From Phycisphaerae bacterium (GTDB lineage: Bacteria > Planctomycetota > Phycisphaerae > Phycisphaerales > SM1A02): a stretch of 64,000 nucleotides of DNA. Shown here one piece after another: positions 26,355 to 33,747 of this stretch. The stretch covers positions 115,116-179,115 of the forward strand of contig JAEUIT010000003.1 in NCBI GenBank assembly GCA_016795035.1. The letters run 5' to 3'. The stretch's first letter is position 1; every line of letters begins with the position of its first letter. The notes under the pieces are model-generated. The model ran no database searches. It worked only from the letters and a program-made list of their open reading frames with translations, and was not told the origin of the DNA. Position numbers and translations under genes: made by a program.

Positions 26355-28013
26355 ATGCCTCTGTCGGACCGTCCTGACCCTTCCAACGATGCGCCGCGGA
26401 ACAATCGCGGCGATCGCCCCTTCGACGCGACGGATCCTGCGGATTCTGACGATCGTTCGGGCTCCGTCCCCCATTTGAAGGCTGATTCGACGGCCGATTC
26501 GACCGCCGATTCAACGGCCAGTTCGGAGGTCGACGAGCCGGTCGACGTGACCGACCTCGGGATCGAGGCGGCCCTTGGCGCCCTGACCCCCGAGTCTCGG
26601 CTGGGCCGACTCCTCAAGAAGGCACGCGGCCTTCCCAAGGTTCCGGGCGTCTACCTCATGAAGGACCCCGAGGGCCAGGTCCTCTACGTGGGGAAGGCGT
26701 CGATCCTGCCGAACCGGGTGGCCAGCTACTTCGTGCCCTCGGCCGATCTCGGCTTCAAGAAGGCGCCCCTCCGTGACCTCGTCGAGGACTTCGACGTCAT
26801 CCCGTGCGAAGGCGAGTGGGAAGCGCTCCTCCTCGAGAGCCGGCTCATCAAGGACACGCGCCCGCGCTTCAACGCGCGGCTCACCGACGACAAGACCTTC
26901 CCGTACCTCGCCGTCACGATGCGGGACGAATTCCCCGGCGTGTACGTCACGCGCAATCCGAACGACGAGCGCTTCAAGGGGGCGCGGATCTACGGTCCCT
27001 TCACGTCGGTGCACTCGCTGCGGCAGTCGCTGCAGCTCATGCAGCGCGTGTTTCAGTTTCGGACCTGCGACCTCGAGATCCGAAGCGACGACCCGAAGAA
27101 CCGCTTCTTCCGGCCGTGCCTACTGCATGCCATCCGCCAATGCACCGCGCCGTGCGCGAACCGCGTGACACCGGAGCGCTACCGAAGCGACGTCGACCGC
27201 TTCCTCCGTTTCCTCGGCGGCAAGCGCTCGCAGCTCGTGCGCGAGCTCACCGAGGAGATGCAAGGCGCGGCGAAGGCGCTCCGCTTCGAGACGGCGGCGG
27301 CGCTGCGCGACCAACTCAAGGCGCTCGAGAAGCTCGACGACCGCGAGCGTCGCTCGGGGAGCGTCGAGTACGACTGGCAGCCCGAGGTCACGCTCTTCTC
27401 CGGCGATCCGATGGCCGGCGTGCGCAGCCTGCAGCGCACGCTCAAGCTCGAGGCGCCGATCCGCTGCATGGAGGCGATCGACATCGCGCACCTCGCGGGC
27501 GGCGAAACGGTCGGCAGCAAGGTGTGCTTCATCGACGGTCGCCCGTTCAAGGACGGCTACCGCCGCTATCGCGTGAAGTCGGTCGACAACGACGACTACA
27601 TGTCGATCCGCGAGGTCGTGAGCCGCCGCTATCGCGACGCCGGCGACGGCCACGAGCTCTACCCCGACGTCATCCTGATCGACGGCGGCCTCGGCCAATT
27701 GCACGCGGCGCTCGACGCGTTCGGCCAACTCGCGGTGCAGCCGCCGATGGTGATTTCGCTCGCGAAGAAGGAGGAGCTGATCTACGTGCAGCGCGCGACC
27801 GAGCCGATTCGCCTGTCGCGCGAGCATCTCGGATTGCGGCTCTGCCAGGCGATCCGCGACGAGGCGCACCGCTTCGCGCAGCATTACCACCACATCCTCC
27901 GCTCGAAGCGCGTGATCGACGAGGCGATTCCCAAGCGCCCGGCCGCGAAGGGCGGGCGGACCAAGAAGTCGCCGCCGAACGACCCGAAGGGGAAGGGGCC
28001 CGAGGATGCCTGA
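26355..28013 (+). CDS. uvrC: UvrC-type excinuclease lacking the C-terminal HhH domain
   Basis: UvrC makes both incisions in nucleotide excision repair. The 552-residue product has a low-complexity N-terminal extension of about 85 residues with a threefold ADST repeat, then a GIY-YIG nuclease (VPGVYLMKD ... VLYVGKAS), the cysteine-containing LLHAIRQCTAPC segment, a UVR/UvrB-binding helix pair around MQGAAKALRFETAAALRDQL, and the RNase H-like nuclease with EAIDIAHLAGG, LIDGGLGQL and DEAHRFAQHYH. The sequence ends about 25 residues after that motif in a Lys/Pro-rich tail, where typical UvrC continues with a tandem helix-hairpin-helix DNA-binding domain. I placed the start at ATG 26355. The stop overlaps the YggU gene. 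Confidence 0.88.
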   Translation: MPLSDRPDPSNDAPRNNRGDRPFDATDPADSDDRSGSVPHLKADSTADSTADSTASSEVDEPVDVTDLGIEAALGALTPESRLGRLLKKARGLPKVPGVYLMKDPEGQVLYVGKASILPNRVASYFVPSADLGFKKAPLRDLVEDFDVIPCEGEWEALLLESRLIKDTRPRFNARLTDDKTFPYLAVTMRDEFPGVYVTRNPNDERFKGARIYGPFTSVHSLRQSLQLMQRVFQFRTCDLEIRSDDPKNRFFRPCLLHAIRQCTAPCANRVTPERYRSDVDRFLRFLGGKRSQLVRELTEEMQGAAKALRFETAAALRDQLKALEKLDDRERRSGSVEYDWQPEVTLFSGDPMAGVRSLQRTLKLEAPIRCMEAIDIAHLAGGETVGSKVCFIDGRPFKDGYRRYRVKSVDNDDYMSIREVVSRRYRDAGDGHELYPDVILIDGGLGQLHAALDAFGQLAVQPPMVISLAKKEELIYVQRATEPIRLSREHLGLRLCQAIRDEAHRFAQHYHHILRSKRVIDEAIPKRPAAKGGRTKKSPPNDPKGKGPEDA

Positions 28014-28296
28014 GTGGTGCGCGCCGGACGGCTCCGACGTCGTCATCCGCGTGAAGGTCGTGCCCGGCGCGAGCCGAAGCGCGATCAGCGGCTTGCTCGG
28101 CGACCGGCTCAAAGTCCGCGTTGCAGCTCCGCCCGAAGGCGGGAAGGCCAACGCCGCCGTCTGCGACCTCCTCGCGAAGGCGCTCGGCGTTGCAGCCAAG
28201 TCGGTGTCGGTCGACGCAGGCCCGACGAACCCCGAGAAGACGATCCGCGTGCGCGGCGCGACGCTCGACGCCGTGCGTGCCCTCGCGGACGCGTGA
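28006..28296 (+). CDS. YggU/DUF167 family protein
   Basis: A 96-residue protein of the YggU (UPF0235) family. The diagnostic stretch VRVAAPPEGGKANAAVCDLLAKALGV is complete, preceded by VIRVKVVPGASRSAI. The biochemical role of the family is not established. The start overlaps the last eight bases of uvrC, indicating translational coupling. Two octamer copies (28119 and 28188) lie within 80 bases, each encoding Val-Ala. Confidence 0.9.
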   Translation: MPEWCAPDGSDVVIRVKVVPGASRSAISGLLGDRLKVRVAAPPEGGKANAAVCDLLAKALGVAAKSVSVDAGPTNPEKTIRVRGATLDAVRALADA

Positions 28297-28314
28297 CGAG
28301 ACCGTGCGTCACGC
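28291..28314. terminator. Hairpin shared by convergent gene ends
   Basis: A perfect 8-bp stem GCGTGACG (28291-28298) and CGTCACGC (28307-28314), loop of 8, containing the stop codons of both the YggU gene and the convergent membrane-protein gene. No T-tract follows, so its role as terminator is uncertain. Confidence 0.45.
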
Positions 28315-29388
28315 CGTCGCGGCCGTCGGCGTCTCGTTCGACTGCGCCGTCCACGCGCGGTCGAGGTCCGCGAGCGCCGCGCGGTTGCGCCGCGCGACGC
28401 TGTAGATGACCGCGGCGTAGGGCAGAAGGAGGAGGAGCGTGAACCCGAGTGCGGCGAGCGCGGGTCGAGTCCAGGCGAGCAACACGACAAGGGCGATCGC
28501 CAGCACCGCCTTGATCACGACAGCCTGACGAAGCTCGCGCACGCGACGCAGGAGCGCTGCGCGCCGATACTCGTACTCCTGGGCACTCCGTGGGGGCCCC
28601 GACGAGACGTGGAGCACGACGTCCGCGGGGACGTGATGGTCGATGAGGCTCGCGAGCTCGTGAGGTCCGGTTCCGGTCCACGCCGGGCGACCCTGGTGAT
28701 GGCGAAGCTGCACGGTCGACGCTCGCCGCCGCCGAGATCCGAGCGTGTGCGCCGGCATCGTCCACGACAGCCCGCGAAGCGCGAGGATCCGCCGATCGTC
28801 GCGCTGAAGGACGATGGGCGCGACGTCGCGCCACGAGAAGAGCGGTCCGACGCCCACCCCGCCTCGGACTACGCGCACGCCCGTACGGTCGAGCCGGTAG
28901 GTCGTGAGCCCGACGCGCACCTCCGCGACGTCGACGAGCGGCGTCGCAGGCTTCGGGGGTAGCCACTCGGCGAGGCGATCGACCATCGCCTTCGCATCGG
29001 CACCGGCGAGGAATCCGAGCGTGAGCGTCTGCCGGCCAAGCGGATCGCGCCACGCGACGCGCGACGCTGCACGGAACGTGTGCCACGCATCTGCCCGCAT
29101 CGCGCCGCTGCGGAAGTCGTCCGCGCGAAAGCGATCGACGAGCCAGAGCCGTCGGCGCCGCACGCCGTCGGCATCGAGTTCGATGCGATAGGTGTACGCG
29201 CATGCAACGAGGAGAAGCCATGCAACGCCGAGTCCGGCGGCGACGATCAGCGTCTTGACCGTGCCGCCCGGCGGCGGCGCGACGATCCCGGCAACCGCCG
29301 CGATGAAGGGCACGGCGAGCGCGTAGAGCGCGGAGCGACGGAGCTCCGGCGCCAGCTGGGCGACGATGGGTGTGGGCTCGTTCTCCAC
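28309..29388 (-). CDS. Uncharacterised membrane protein
   Basis: I do not recognise a family. From GTG 29388 the product has 359 residues. Two N-terminal membrane helices (ALYALAVPFIAAVAGIVA and TLIVAAGLGVAWLLLVACAY) frame a short loop. A cytosolic beta-rich region of about 190 residues follows (YRIELDADGVRRRRLWLVDRF, VGLTTYRLDRTGVRVVRGG), with the look of two PH-like or DUF-type sandwiches. A C-terminal pair of helices comes last (VIKAVLAIALVVLLAW, ALGFTLLLLLPYAAVIY). A TTG at 29457 would extend it by 23 residues but would overlap the start of the divergent gene. Confidence 0.6.
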   Translation of the reverse strand: MENEPTPIVAQLAPELRRSALYALAVPFIAAVAGIVAPPPGGTVKTLIVAAGLGVAWLLLVACAYTYRIELDADGVRRRRLWLVDRFRADDFRSGAMRADAWHTFRAASRVAWRDPLGRQTLTLGFLAGADAKAMVDRLAEWLPPKPATPLVDVAEVRVGLTTYRLDRTGVRVVRGGVGVGPLFSWRDVAPIVLQRDDRRILALRGLSWTMPAHTLGSRRRRASTVQLRHHQGRPAWTGTGPHELASLIDHHVPADVVLHVSSGPPRSAQEYEYRRAALLRRVRELRQAVVIKAVLAIALVVLLAWTRPALAALGFTLLLLLPYAAVIYSVARRNRAALADLDRAWTAQSNETPTAATA

Positions 29389-29456
29389 ACTGCCAGTGTA
29401 GGGACGGCGAGGTCGCGCCGCCTCACTGTTGCTGCCCTCGATACGCTCTTCGCCCA

Positions 29457-32048
29457 ATGGTCACTCCGCGATCCTGCCTCGTCGCCGCCTCGGTCGTCCT
29501 CGGACTCGCGTCGACGATGCGGGCCGCCGACTCCGTATGCGGAACCGCCGACCATAGCTGTCTCGAGACAGGCGGACCTGGCTGCAACGACGAGTCGTGC
29601 TGCGAGCTCGTCGCGTCGCTGCTTCCGTCATGCGTCGACGTCGCGTGGGACGAAGGCTGCGTCGATCTCGCCTTCCTACTGTGCGGCGGATGTCCGGCGC
29701 CCTCATGCGAAGGGGCGCTGCTCGAGAACGAGCCATTCGGCGAAGAGACGAACGGCGGGTGCGCCGCTACGACGTACGCCAGCGATTGCTGTCAGGCACA
29801 TGCCGACGGCGGCTGCGATGACGCCGCGTGCGAAGCGCTTGTTTGTGATGCGGAGCCGACCTGCTGCAACGTCGAGTGGGACATCGCCTGCGTCTTCGCC
29901 GCATGGCAGCAGTGCCAAGGGCTGTGTTCGCCGATCCCGGGACCGTCGCTCGACGTTGCATGCGGCGATGTCGTGTGCGGCACGATTTGGGCCGACGGCC
30001 CGTTTCTCGACGGCGACTCCTTCGCGTTGCAGGTCTCGGATTCACTCACGGCCATCACGGTGGTCGTGACCTCCGAGATTGCGCTCGATCTTGTCCTTCT
30101 CCAAGGCACGATCTGCGGCCCACCGACGCAAGAGGCGATCGTCACGTCAGACGGCTGCACGCACACGCTCACGGCGTGTCTCCCGACCGGCAACTATCGC
30201 ATCCAGATCGCGCCGACCTCTCCAATCCTTTCACGACCCGAGTATGCGTATCGCATCGCGTTCACGTGTGAGGTGTCTGGCTGCGCGCCGAATGGGTGCG
30301 GCGATCCAACGAGTGGATCGTGCTTCGACGCGGGGGCCGGGCGCCATTGCAACGATCTCGCCTGCTGCGATCTCGTGTGCGCGCTCGACGCCACGTGTTG
30401 CGAATTCCAGTGGGATGTGCGCTGCGCCGCACTCGCGTGGTGCTTCTGCGCGGCCGACGCCGCACCACCCAATGACGCCTGCGCCGACGCCGTGCCGATC
30501 GGCGAAGGCACCTTCCCGGTGACGACATGCGGCGCGACGTCGGACGGCGGGACCATCGCCTCGTGCTCCCAGTATTCCAACGTCGAAATCAAGGGCGACG
30601 TCTGGTTCCGCTACACGCCGTCGGGTTCAGGCATGGCGACGATCGCCTCGTGCGGCGCGAACTTCGCCGACGTCGTCGCCGTGTACGACGAGTGCGCGTG
30701 TCCGACCGGGGCACCGATCGCGTGCGCGTATCGTCCGTGTCCGCGCGAAGACCTCCTCTGTCTCGACGTCGTCGAAGGCGCGTGTTACCTCATTCAGGTT
30801 GGTGGCCTCGACGAGGACGAAGGTGGCTCGACGGTTCTCACTGTGACCCTCGGGCGTCGCTGCGATACCAGTCCCGCCTGTCCGAACCCGGAGCACGACT
30901 GCAATACGCCAGGGTCGGTGGGCTGCTCCGACGCCGCCTGCTGCGAAGCCGTATGCGCACTGTCGACCACGTGCTGCGACCAATCGTGGGACTGCGGCTG
31001 CGTGGAGCTTGCCCGAGTCGTTTGCGGCGGCGCGCGGTGCGCCGACGTGACGGCGCCGCGCGGCGCGATCACCGAGCCGGAACCCTGCGGGGCACGGACG
31101 AATGACTCCTGCAACGCGGAGTCCGCGACGCCGATCTCGTGCGGTCAGGTCATTGCGGGCACGGCGTGGTGCGACGGCGTCGATCAGGACATCGACCACT
31201 ATTCCTTCACGCTCGACGAAACCTCGACGGTGCGCTTCCGCGTCGAGGCGGAGTTCCCCGGCACGATCGCGATTCGTCCGGCGACCTGCGTGAACCAGTT
31301 CGTCGCATACGAGGTCCTCGGGGGCTGCGCCGAGCGCACGGCGACTGCGTGCCTCGAACCGGGGACGTACCTCGCGGTCCTCTGGCACTCGACGATCGTG
31401 AACCCCTGCGGCGGTGCCGTCGGCAACGACTACGTCGCCACGCTGACCTGCGAGCCAGGGTGCGGGACGCCACCATCGAATGACGCATGCGCGTTGCCCG
31501 AGCGCGTCGGAGACGGCCTTGTGAAGTTCTCGACGGAGTTTGCCTCGACCGACGGACCACTCATCTCGCCCGAGTGCGCGCCCTTCATCCTGGATCGCCA
31601 CCTCTTCAACGATGTGTGGTTCGAGTACGTCGCGACGCGTGACGGCACGCTGCACGCCTCGATCGCCGCGTCGACGATCGAGGCACGCCTACTCGCCTAC
31701 GAGCTTGCTCCCTGCGACGATCTTCCGCTGCACCTCGTCGCATGCACGCAGGCCACCTGCAACGCGGAGACGGAGTTCACGCTGGCTATCGCGTGCGGGT
31801 CGCGCTATCTCCTTCGCATCGGCGGCTCGAGCTTCTACTCGCGGGGTACTGGCGAGATCGAACTCACGTCGAGCGGGCGCGCCTGCGGCCCGATCGGCGA
31901 CCTGAACGCCGACGGCGCCGTTGAGCAAGGCGATCTCGCGATCCTGCTCGAGTCTTGGGGGACGTCCGGCGCCGCCGACCTTGACGGCAACGGCCTGGTC
32001 GACGGCCAAGATCTCGCGATCCTCCTTGGCGCGTGGACCGGCGGCTGA
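29457..32048 (+). CDS. Large secreted Cys-rich protein with dockerin-like C-terminus
   Basis: An 863-residue exported protein (signal CLVAASVVLGLASTMRAA). It contains four copies of a Cys module with the pattern C.D..CC..VC..D..CC...WD..C...A, for example CNDLACCDLVCALDATCC then WDVRC. Between them lie three domains of pre-peptidase C-terminal (PPC) type beta-sandwich character (DSFALQVSDSLTAITVVV; DHYSFTLDETSTVRFRVE; DVWFRYTPSGSGMATIASC). It ends in the tandem dockerin-type repeat (GDLNADGAVEQGDLAILL, DLDGNGLVDGQDLAILLG). No catalytic motif is visible, so it is probably a surface structural or adhesion protein. Seven octamers or near copies fall in this gene, several encoding Cys-Asn. Confidence 0.85.
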   Translation: MVTPRSCLVAASVVLGLASTMRAADSVCGTADHSCLETGGPGCNDESCCELVASLLPSCVDVAWDEGCVDLAFLLCGGCPAPSCEGALLENEPFGEETNGGCAATTYASDCCQAHADGGCDDAACEALVCDAEPTCCNVEWDIACVFAAWQQCQGLCSPIPGPSLDVACGDVVCGTIWADGPFLDGDSFALQVSDSLTAITVVVTSEIALDLVLLQGTICGPPTQEAIVTSDGCTHTLTACLPTGNYRIQIAPTSPILSRPEYAYRIAFTCEVSGCAPNGCGDPTSGSCFDAGAGRHCNDLACCDLVCALDATCCEFQWDVRCAALAWCFCAADAAPPNDACADAVPIGEGTFPVTTCGATSDGGTIASCSQYSNVEIKGDVWFRYTPSGSGMATIASCGANFADVVAVYDECACPTGAPIACAYRPCPREDLLCLDVVEGACYLIQVGGLDEDEGGSTVLTVTLGRRCDTSPACPNPEHDCNTPGSVGCSDAACCEAVCALSTTCCDQSWDCGCVELARVVCGGARCADVTAPRGAITEPEPCGARTNDSCNAESATPISCGQVIAGTAWCDGVDQDIDHYSFTLDETSTVRFRVEAEFPGTIAIRPATCVNQFVAYEVLGGCAERTATACLEPGTYLAVLWHSTIVNPCGGAVGNDYVATLTCEPGCGTPPSNDACALPERVGDGLVKFSTEFASTDGPLISPECAPFILDRHLFNDVWFEYVATRDGTLHASIAASTIEARLLAYELAPCDDLPLHLVACTQATCNAETEFTLAIACGSRYLLRIGGSSFYSRGTGEIELTSSGRACGPIGDLNADGAVEQGDLAILLESWGTSGAADLDGNGLVDGQDLAILLGAWTGG

Positions 32049-32139
32049 GACCGATGCCGCACGCGGTCGACGGCGGCTCGGTCGCCGACGCGCCTGCAAC
32101 GTCGTGATGTCATGGGTTCCGGGCGATACGCTCCGCGCG

Positions 32140-32541
32140 ATGACGATCCGCCACGTCCACGAAACGGTGCTTTACGCGAACGACGTCGTGGACGCCGCGC
32201 GCTTCTACGTCGACATCCTCGGGCTCCGGGCCGTCGGCTCGATCGACGCCGACGGCGCGGCGTTCCGCCTCCCCGAGGGCGACGCGGTGCTCCTTCTCTT
32301 CGCGCCGGCCTACGCGCGGCGCGAAGGGCGGGGGGTGCCGGCGCACGGCGCCGACGGCGCGGGCCACGTCGCGTTCCGCGTTGCAGCTGGCTCGCTTGAC
32401 GCGTGGAGCGCCACGCTCGCGCGGCATGGCGTTCTCGTCGAGATGGATCGCACGTGGCAGCGGGGCGGGCGGTCGATCTATGTGCGCGATCCCGCAGGCA
32501 ACTCGGTCGAGCTCGTCGACGGCACGATCTGGGCGGCGTAG
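32140..32541 (+). CDS. VOC (glyoxalase/dioxygenase-fold) family protein
   Basis: A 133-residue protein with the paired beta-alpha-beta-beta-beta modules of the vicinal oxygen chelate superfamily: HVHETVLYANDVVDAARFYVDILGL, a middle HVAFRVAAGSLDAW, and the terminal YVRDPAGNSVEL. Candidate metal ligands are the first His, the middle His in GHVAF and the Glu in NSVEL. Substrate cannot be inferred. ATG 32140 starts directly at the first strand; ATG 32107 is an in-frame alternative. Confidence 0.85.
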   Translation: MTIRHVHETVLYANDVVDAARFYVDILGLRAVGSIDADGAAFRLPEGDAVLLLFAPAYARREGRGVPAHGADGAGHVAFRVAAGSLDAWSATLARHGVLVEMDRTWQRGGRSIYVRDPAGNSVELVDGTIWAA

Positions 32542-32560
32542 CGGGCGCGTGGCGCGAGCG

Positions 32561-32860
32561 TCAGCCGAACAGGAAGCCCGACGCGATCACCGCGGCGACG
32601 AGCGCGACGAGCGCCGTGTAGAGCCAGTCGCGGATGCCGACGTAGGCGACGCCGAGAAGGAGAAGGCGCACCAGCGGCGTGGCCAGCATGAGCCCCACGC
32701 CGACGCGCACCAGCGTGCGCGCCGAGGCCTGCTCGCCCTCTCGCGCGAGGTCGATCGCGAGGCCTGCGATCGTGAGCGCGAGGCTCAGCGCCGTGATCGC
32801 ACGAAGGACGCTGCGCTCGACGTGGCCGTAGCGCGTCGGAAGTTCGCGGCGCTCGTTCAT
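32561..32860 (-). CDS. DUF1634 family membrane protein
   Basis: A 99-residue protein with three predicted membrane helices (SVLRAITALSLALTIAGLAI, LVRVGVGLMLATPLVRLLLLG, WLYTALVALVAAVIASGFLF). Length, helix pattern and its place directly after a TauE/SafE gene match the DUF1634 family, which is commonly encoded next to such permeases. The ATG overlaps the permease stop by four bases, so the two are translationally coupled and probably form one transport unit. Confidence 0.8.
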   Translation of the reverse strand: MNERRELPTRYGHVERSVLRAITALSLALTIAGLAIDLAREGEQASARTLVRVGVGLMLATPLVRLLLLGVAYVGIRDWLYTALVALVAAVIASGFLFG

Positions 32861-33744
32861 CGCGCGACCTCCGCGCCGAGCGTGTCCGAGGACCGTTCGT
32901 CGCGCACGCCCTGCACGATCATCTGGATCGCGATGCCCACGAGCGCGAGGAGAAAGAGGAGACGCAGGAGGCGAAGGTCGACGCGATGGACGAGCCACGA
33001 TCCGAGCATCGCGCCGGGCACGACGCCGACGAGCGACGCGCCGGCGATGTGCGGGTCGATCTTGCCGTGACTCCAGTAGATGCCGACGCTCGCCGCGGCG
33101 GTCAGGCCGACCATGAAGTTGCTCGTCACGGTCGAGACGCGAAACGGCATGCGCATGAAGGTGTCCATCGCCAACACCTTCAGTACGCCCGAGCCGATGC
33201 CGAGGAGGCCGCTCACGACGCCCGCGACGGTCATCGTCGCGATGCCGGCGATCGGGCGTTGCACGTGATAGGGGCGCGGGCCGTCGGGGCCGTCGACCGT
33301 GCCGTCGAGGCGAAGGCGTCGCGCCAGCCGGTTCGGCGGAAGCTCCTGCAACGCGGAGTCGTGGTCGCGGCGCGCCGAGAGCGCCGCGGTCAGGAGGAGC
33401 ACCGCGCCGAAAAGGATGAGGAGAAGCCCGGGGCGCACGAGCGTCATGAGAAGCGCGCCGACGACCGCGCCCATCGTCGCGGCCACCTCGAGGACGAGCG
33501 CGACGCGCTGGTTCGAGAGCGCGCTCGTGCCGCGCACGGCCGCCGCACCGGTGCTCGTCCCGATGACGGCGACGAGCGACGCGCCCATCGCGACGCGGAT
33601 GTCGACGCCGAAGGCGAGCGTGAGGAGCGGGACGAGGAAGATCCCGCCGCCGAGACCGACCATCGCGCCGATGCACCCGGCGCCCGCGGCGCAGGCCGCG
33701 AGCAGCAGGTCGAACTCCACGTTGCCGAGCGCGGAGGTCGGCAT
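32857..33744 (-). CDS. TauE/SafE-type anion exporter
   Basis: A 295-residue membrane protein with the family pattern GAMVGLGGGIFLVPLL in the first half and its repeat GVVSGLLGIGSGVLKVLAM in the second, with about eight membrane helices. The family exports sulfite, sulfoacetate or similar anions; the substrate here is unknown. It is followed by the overlapping DUF1634 gene and begins only three bases after the stop of the larger upstream gene (33748). Confidence 0.87.
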   Translation of the reverse strand: MPTSALGNVEFDLLLAACAAGAGCIGAMVGLGGGIFLVPLLTLAFGVDIRVAMGASLVAVIGTSTGAAAVRGTSALSNQRVALVLEVAATMGAVVGALLMTLVRPGLLLILFGAVLLLTAALSARRDHDSALQELPPNRLARRLRLDGTVDGPDGPRPYHVQRPIAGIATMTVAGVVSGLLGIGSGVLKVLAMDTFMRMPFRVSTVTSNFMVGLTAAASVGIYWSHGKIDPHIAGASLVGVVPGAMLGSWLVHRVDLRLLRLLFLLALVGIAIQMIVQGVRDERSSDTLGAEVAR

Positions 33745-33747
33745 CGC

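Noticed and set aside
29800..29815. EGF or other named Cys-knot domain in the large Cys-rich protein
   Set aside because: Cysteine spacing with double CC and conserved WD does not match the EGF pattern.
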